A DNA stretch of 28,311 nt from a bacterium (GTDB taxonomy: Bacteria > Hydrogenedentota > Hydrogenedentia > Hydrogenedentiales > SLHB01), in assembly GCA_024231375.1 (NCBI GenBank), contig JAAEQP010001845.1:1-28311 (forward strand), read 5' to 3'. Shown here piece by piece: positions 25,592 to 28,311 of this stretch. A model generated the notes under the pieces. That model was not told the origin of the DNA. It searched no databases and worked only from the letters and a program-made list of their open reading frames with translations. Numbering within the stretch: position 1 is the first letter of the stretch; every line of letters begins with the position of its first letter. The position numbers were made by a program, and so were the translations under genes.

Positions 25592-25680
25592 CAATGGCGT
25601 GATCCGGGCGTGAAGGTGGAGCAGTTTGGAGGTGTGGCACGGCTCGGGGAACCGGGACGCGACGGAATTGGGGTGAGACC

Positions 25681-27504
25681 GTGTATCAGCTTGTGGGCTT
25701 GTCCAGAGGATGCCGGGGAACCACGTGGGAAGTGGGCGCCAATCCCATCGTGATGGGGCGGGACACTGCGTGCCATGTCGTGCTGTCCGATCCACTGGCT
25801 TCGAGACGGCACTGCCGTCTGTTGGTGGAGGATGGGCGGGTGCACCTGGAGGACTTGGGCAGCCGCAATGCGGCACTGGTCAACGGGGTTCCTTCGGGTG
25901 AGGGCGAACTGCAGGCAGGCGATGAATTGGCCATCGGCCGTGAGCGCTTCCTGCTGACGAAGGCTGCTCCAAGTCCTGTGGTGGTTGCGTCGGACGCGCC
26001 GCAGGAAACGCTGACGCTCTCGGAGGGCATGCCCACCACGCTCGATGTCACGGCCGCCTGCCCATCGTCGGATCTCCGTCCCAGCACCGTGCAGGACCTT
26101 GCCCTGTTGCATGACGCGGCGCGCCGCTTGGGAGCGGCCCAATCGATGACGGAAGTGGTCCAGATCCTTCATGCGCTCTGTGGAGAGCGATTGAAAACAA
26201 AAGCGTGTGCGTTCGCCCTTGTGAACGCCGAGGAAGACTTGGTCTTCCTCGGTGGTGAAGGCGAACAGGCGGCTCCGGATGAGCCGCTAATGACGGCTAT
26301 CCGGACCTGCCTGGAATCGAGCCAGGGTGTGCTTGTTCCCACGCGAGGACGAACCGGTGCGGCGCGGGGATTGCGTTTCTGCCTCGCCGCCCCCGCCACG
26401 CTTGGGGGCCATGCGCTGGCGATTCTGGCTGCGGAGACGGGCATACCACATGGGGCATTCGATGAGGACGACCTCCGGTTCATCATGTTGCTCGCGCAAT
26501 CGTTGGCCCCCCTGATTCGCGCCGTGGAACGGGTGGAGCAGTTGCGCGTGGAGAACGCGCGGCTTCGAGACCAGGGACAGGACTCGCCGGTTCTGGTGGG
26601 TGCGAGTGGCGCCATGCGCGCGTTGCGGGCGAAGATCGCGGCTGCGGGCGAGTATCGAGGGAACGTGTTTGTCACAGGCGAGACGGGCACGGGCAAGGAG
26701 TTGGTCGCGCGACTCATCCACACCCACTCGCCGCGCCGGGAACGGACGTTCACGTTGGTGAACTGCGCAGCGATTCCGGGGGAACTGTTTGCCAGCGCGG
26801 TGTTCGGCCACGAGCGCGGGGCCTTCACGGGGGCCGAACGGGCTACGTCCGGACTGCTGTCGGAGGCCGATGGAGGTACGCTGCTGCTCGACGAGGTGGG
26901 CGAGTTGAGCGTGGAGAACCAAGCCCGGTTGTTGCGGGTGATTGAGACGGGCACGTACCGGCGCGTGGGGTCGGAGGAGGAGCGTCGCGTCGACGTGCGC
27001 ATTGTCGCGGCCACGAACCGGGATATCGACGAAGCTATCGAGAGCGGCGTGTTCCGCCGGGACCTCTATCATCGCTTGAACGGCATGGAGATTCTGGTGC
27101 CTCCGCTACGCGATCATTCGGCCGATGTGCCCGCGATTGCCCGGCATTTCTTCGATGCCTTCCATCTGGATGCAAAACGGCCATTGGAGGGCATCTCCGA
27201 AGAAGCGCTGGCGGACCTGCGCCGCCGACCGTGGCCGGGAAACCTCCGGGAACTGCGCAACTGCGTGGGTCGCGCCGTGAGCTTCGCACGGGGGCCCCTG
27301 CTCGAGCGTAGCGATTTCACGGCGTCCGGGGACAACGGAGGCGGCGACTCGAAGGCCATGCTCACGCTGAAGGAAGCCGAGTGCGCGCACATCGCACGGA
27401 GCATCGAGCAGTGCGACGGCAATGTGCCGGCGGCCGCGAAGGCGCTTGGGGTCGGCCGAAGCACCTTGTACCGCAAGCTGGGCGAGCACGGATTGCAGGA
27501 CTGA
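25681..27504 (+). CDS. Sigma-54 enhancer-binding regulator with FHA and GAF domains
   Basis: A 607-aa transcription activator. An FHA domain covers about 1-95 (MGRDTACHVVLSDPLASRRHC, in part, then LGSRNAALVNG), keeping the GR, SRRH and N residues that read phosphothreonine. A GAF-like domain follows at about 140-290. The AAA+ domain has Walker A GETGTGKE (333-340), GAFTGA (380-385), which contacts sigma-54, and Walker B LLLDE (401-405). A Fis-type helix-turn-helix ends the protein (NVPAAAKALGVGRSTLYRKL). GTG 25681 has GGGGTGA just upstream. Putative binding sites begin 12 bp past the stop. With an FHA input, activity is probably switched by a Ser/Thr kinase, of which one is encoded at 17365. 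Confidence 0.96.
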   Translation: MYQLVGLSRGCRGTTWEVGANPIVMGRDTACHVVLSDPLASRRHCRLLVEDGRVHLEDLGSRNAALVNGVPSGEGELQAGDELAIGRERFLLTKAAPSPVVVASDAPQETLTLSEGMPTTLDVTAACPSSDLRPSTVQDLALLHDAARRLGAAQSMTEVVQILHALCGERLKTKACAFALVNAEEDLVFLGGEGEQAAPDEPLMTAIRTCLESSQGVLVPTRGRTGAARGLRFCLAAPATLGGHALAILAAETGIPHGAFDEDDLRFIMLLAQSLAPLIRAVERVEQLRVENARLRDQGQDSPVLVGASGAMRALRAKIAAAGEYRGNVFVTGETGTGKELVARLIHTHSPRRERTFTLVNCAAIPGELFASAVFGHERGAFTGAERATSGLLSEADGGTLLLDEVGELSVENQARLLRVIETGTYRRVGSEEERRVDVRIVAATNRDIDEAIESGVFRRDLYHRLNGMEILVPPLRDHSADVPAIARHFFDAFHLDAKRPLEGISEEALADLRRRPWPGNLRELRNCVGRAVSFARGPLLERSDFTASGDNGGGDSKAMLTLKEAECAHIARSIEQCDGNVPAAAKALGVGRSTLYRKLGEHGLQD

Positions 27505-27515
27505 GCCGTCCTGAG

Positions 27516-27533
27516 TGTCCCGAAATCGGGACT
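27516..27533. promoter_or_regulatory. Enhancer palindrome UAS1
   Basis: TGTCCCGAAATCGGGACT: 7-bp perfect inverted arms GTCCCGA/TCGGGAC around AA. It starts 12 bp after the activator gene. It is a likely binding site for the activator's dimeric Fis-type HTH. Confidence 0.7.
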
Positions 27534-27538
27534 TTCCC

Positions 27539-27556
27539 TGTCCCGATTCCGGGACA
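27539..27556. promoter_or_regulatory. Enhancer palindrome UAS2
   Basis: TGTCCCGATTCCGGGACA: the same palindrome with one arm mismatch, centre 23 bp (about two helical turns) from UAS1 and about 130 bp upstream of the -12 element. Paired UAS sites at this distance are usual for sigma-54 activators. Confidence 0.7.
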
Positions 27557-27622
27557 ATTCACATCTTATCCACTGTACTTCGGAAGCATTCACCATTGGG
27601 TCGGCCGCCCTAAACCAATGCA

Positions 27623-27635
27623 AATCAGCAGGTTA
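27623..27635 (+). promoter_or_regulatory. IHF-consensus site
   Basis: AATCAGCAGGTTA matches the IHF consensus WATCARNNNNTTR at every specified base. It lies between the UAS pair and the -24/-12 promoter, where DNA bending would bring them together. The consensus is short, so a chance match is possible. Confidence 0.45.
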
Positions 27636-27663
27636 ACCCCATTCGGATCGGCTCCCCATCCGA

Positions 27664-27680
27664 TTGGCCCGTTGCTTGCT
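27664..27680 (+). promoter_or_regulatory. Sigma-54 (-24/-12) promoter of the small-gene pair
   Basis: TTGGCCCGTTGCTTGCT matches the consensus TTGGCACGNNNNTTGCW except one base (C for A). The invariant GG (27666-27667) and GC (27678-27679) are exactly ten bases apart. Transcription would begin near 27691, about 57 bases before ATG 27748. Confidence 0.8.
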
Positions 27681-27747
27681 CTCTTAACCCTAACGTGAGA
27701 TAGGGGTGTGTCAAGAGGCTCGGGCTCATAGACAGGGGAAGGCACGC

Positions 27748-27990
27748 ATGAGTTGTCGAATTCAACAGCCTGGGATCAACGGCGAGAGATCTGCGGGTAA
27801 ACCGTTACGTAAGATGGAGTTGTTCCGCCTCCGCCGATTGTTGGGACTTGACGCGGAGGACGGTGAGGACGCGGGTTCATTGTGGTCGAACCCGCAGTGG
27901 GCGGTGTACTGGCTGCATCGTCTGGACGGTGTGCGGGGTGTCAGGCGTCCCGAAATCGGGACATGCGAGGAAGGAAGCGAGGGCAGGTGA
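27748..27990 (+). CDS. 80-aa protein of unknown function, sigma-54 operon gene 1
   Basis: No family is recognised. Residues 20-40 are basic and helical (LRKMELFRLRRLLGLDAEDG), followed by LWSNPQWAVYWLHRLDGVRG (about 45-64), which has three tryptophans and could be an amphipathic or membrane-touching helix. The C-terminal part RRPEIGTCEEGSEGR is encoded over the third enhancer palindrome. ATG 27748 is chosen for GGGGAAGG five bases upstream; an in-frame GTG at 27706 would lie only 15 bases past the predicted transcription start. The stop is one base before the next ATG. Coding status rests on the promoter, ribosome site and tandem arrangement. Confidence 0.55.
   Translation: MSCRIQQPGINGERSAGKPLRKMELFRLRRLLGLDAEDGEDAGSLWSNPQWAVYWLHRLDGVRGVRRPEIGTCEEGSEGR
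27946..27963. promoter_or_regulatory. Third enhancer-type palindrome UAS3
   Basis: CGTCCCGAAATCGGGACA shares 16 bases exactly with UAS1 (GTCCCGAAATCGGGAC). It lies within the end of the 80-aa gene, 28 bp before the start of the 67-aa gene. No second -24/-12 promoter is visible after it. Confidence 0.6.
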
Positions 27991-27991
27991 C

Positions 27992-28195
27992 ATGCGCACG
28001 AACCAGACACAAGCGCCTCCAGAGGCTCCGGCGCACCACGCCGAGGAGCACAGGGTGCATACCGCGTCGTGGGTTCGGGCGTTTGTGCTGAGAACCTTCG
28101 GGGGATACCACGTGTTCCGCACGGAATGCGTGCCGAAGTTCTCGGCATTGGGGGGAATCGCCTATTCGAAGACCTGGTGGCTGCGGCGGGACTAG
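27992..28195 (+). CDS. 67-aa protein of unknown function, sigma-54 operon gene 2
   Basis: No family is recognised. Residues 1-22 are polar and rich in Pro, Ala, Glu and His. Residues 25-67 are aromatic and hydrophobic (SWVRAFVLRTFGGYHVFRTE, then CVPKFSALGGIAYSKTWWLRRD), with one cysteine and a basic end; they could associate with a membrane, but no clear transmembrane helix is seen. GAGGG lies eight bases before ATG 27992, and the gene starts one base after the preceding stop, so it is probably coupled to it. A terminator follows 45 bp later. Confidence 0.55.
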   Translation: MRTNQTQAPPEAPAHHAEEHRVHTASWVRAFVLRTFGGYHVFRTECVPKFSALGGIAYSKTWWLRRD

Positions 28196-28240
28196 GCGCA
28201 GAGGTCCCGCACAGACAACGAACGCTTGGGTGAGTTGCTA

Positions 28241-28271
28241 CCCCTCAAGGGAGGGGAGCTTTTGTCTTTTT
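28241..28271 (+). terminator. Rho-independent terminator of the small-gene pair
   Basis: CCCCTC (28241-28246) and GAGGGG (28251-28256) form a 6-bp GC stem on a 4-base loop, followed by the T-rich run TTTTGTCTTTTT (28260-28271). Confidence 0.75.
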
Positions 28272-28311
28272 CGGGGAGACCAAGTGGCTGATGGCTATTC
28301 CGCAAGCGGCG
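28272..28311. other. Right edge, no feature seen
   Basis: The last 40 bases after the terminator show no gene start, promoter or repeat that I can support. Confidence 0.5.

Larger units (their letters stand above)
24987..25680. other. 694-bp gene-free region rich in palindromes
   Basis: This region holds the amrB promoter, a hairpin at 25113-25150, a MITE-like element at 25323-25420, hairpins CTCCC-GTGA-GGGAG and CGCGCC-GTTTT-GGCGCG, a run of 11 G (25539-25549), and an extended -10 for the sigma-54 activator gene. Open frames here lack ribosome sites and pass through the repeats, so no gene is called. Confidence 0.65.

Noticed and set aside
24030..25613. 527-codon plus-strand frame crossing nif3, amrB and the repeat region
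   Set aside because: It runs through two certain genes and a MITE-like element; no ribosome site or domain.
27516..27556. Tandem GC-rich palindromes read as a terminator of the activator gene
   Set aside because: Neither is followed by a T-tract, the two share a common 18-bp sequence, and a third copy lies 400 bp away, which fits protein-binding sites better.

Overview
The window is GC-rich, gene-dense bacterial DNA with 21 supported protein genes. No rRNA, tRNA or CRISPR array was seen, and no intact transposase. The gene mix includes a DUF2723-type membrane glycosyltransferase, a TPR protein kinase with its kinase at the C-terminus, a DUF4097 beta-repeat protein, HDOD, ABC-F, GlgA, Memo/Nif3-like proteins and a sigma-54 activator. 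Together with small dispersed palindromic repeats, this suggests an uncultured Planctomycetes/Hydrogenedentota-like lineage. That placement is inference; no marker gene here fixes it.

Layout. At 1-1289 a partial palindrome is followed by a secreted sugar-type solute-binding protein (+). From 1293 to about 12460 every gene is on the minus strand. Read in transcription order these are: metallophosphoesterase, hisB, a tandem universal stress protein, an HDOD protein and a small acidic protein; then, from a strong promoter of its own, a 915-aa uncharacterised carbohydrate-enzyme-like protein translationally coupled to a GT4 glycosyltransferase; then a free-standing 41-aa protein with its own terminator; then a second GT4 with an extended -10 box placed for leaderless transcription; and an ABC-F ATPase. 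From 12829 to 20740 the genes are on the plus strand: an isolated GT-B N-terminal domain, the DUF2723 membrane protein, a secreted glycosidase-like protein, the TPR kinase and the DUF4097 protein. From 20737 to 24986 they are on the minus strand again: Memo-like AmmB coupled to Nif3, then glgA coupled to tsaE.

Two gene-poor stretches (22734-23055 and 24987-25680) carry REP/MITE-like palindromes. 

The most interesting part is the right end, 25681-28311. It appears to be a self-contained sigma-54 circuit. An FHA-GAF-AAA+-HTH enhancer-binding protein is followed directly by two tandem 18-bp palindromes (consensus TGTCCCGAAATCGGGACA), an IHF-consensus site, and a near-perfect -24/-12 promoter. 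That promoter points at two adjacent small genes (80 and 67 aa) that match no family I recognise. A third copy of the palindrome lies at the junction of the two small genes, and a Rho-independent terminator closes the unit. Activator, enhancers, bending site, promoter, targets and terminator all fall within 2.6 kb.
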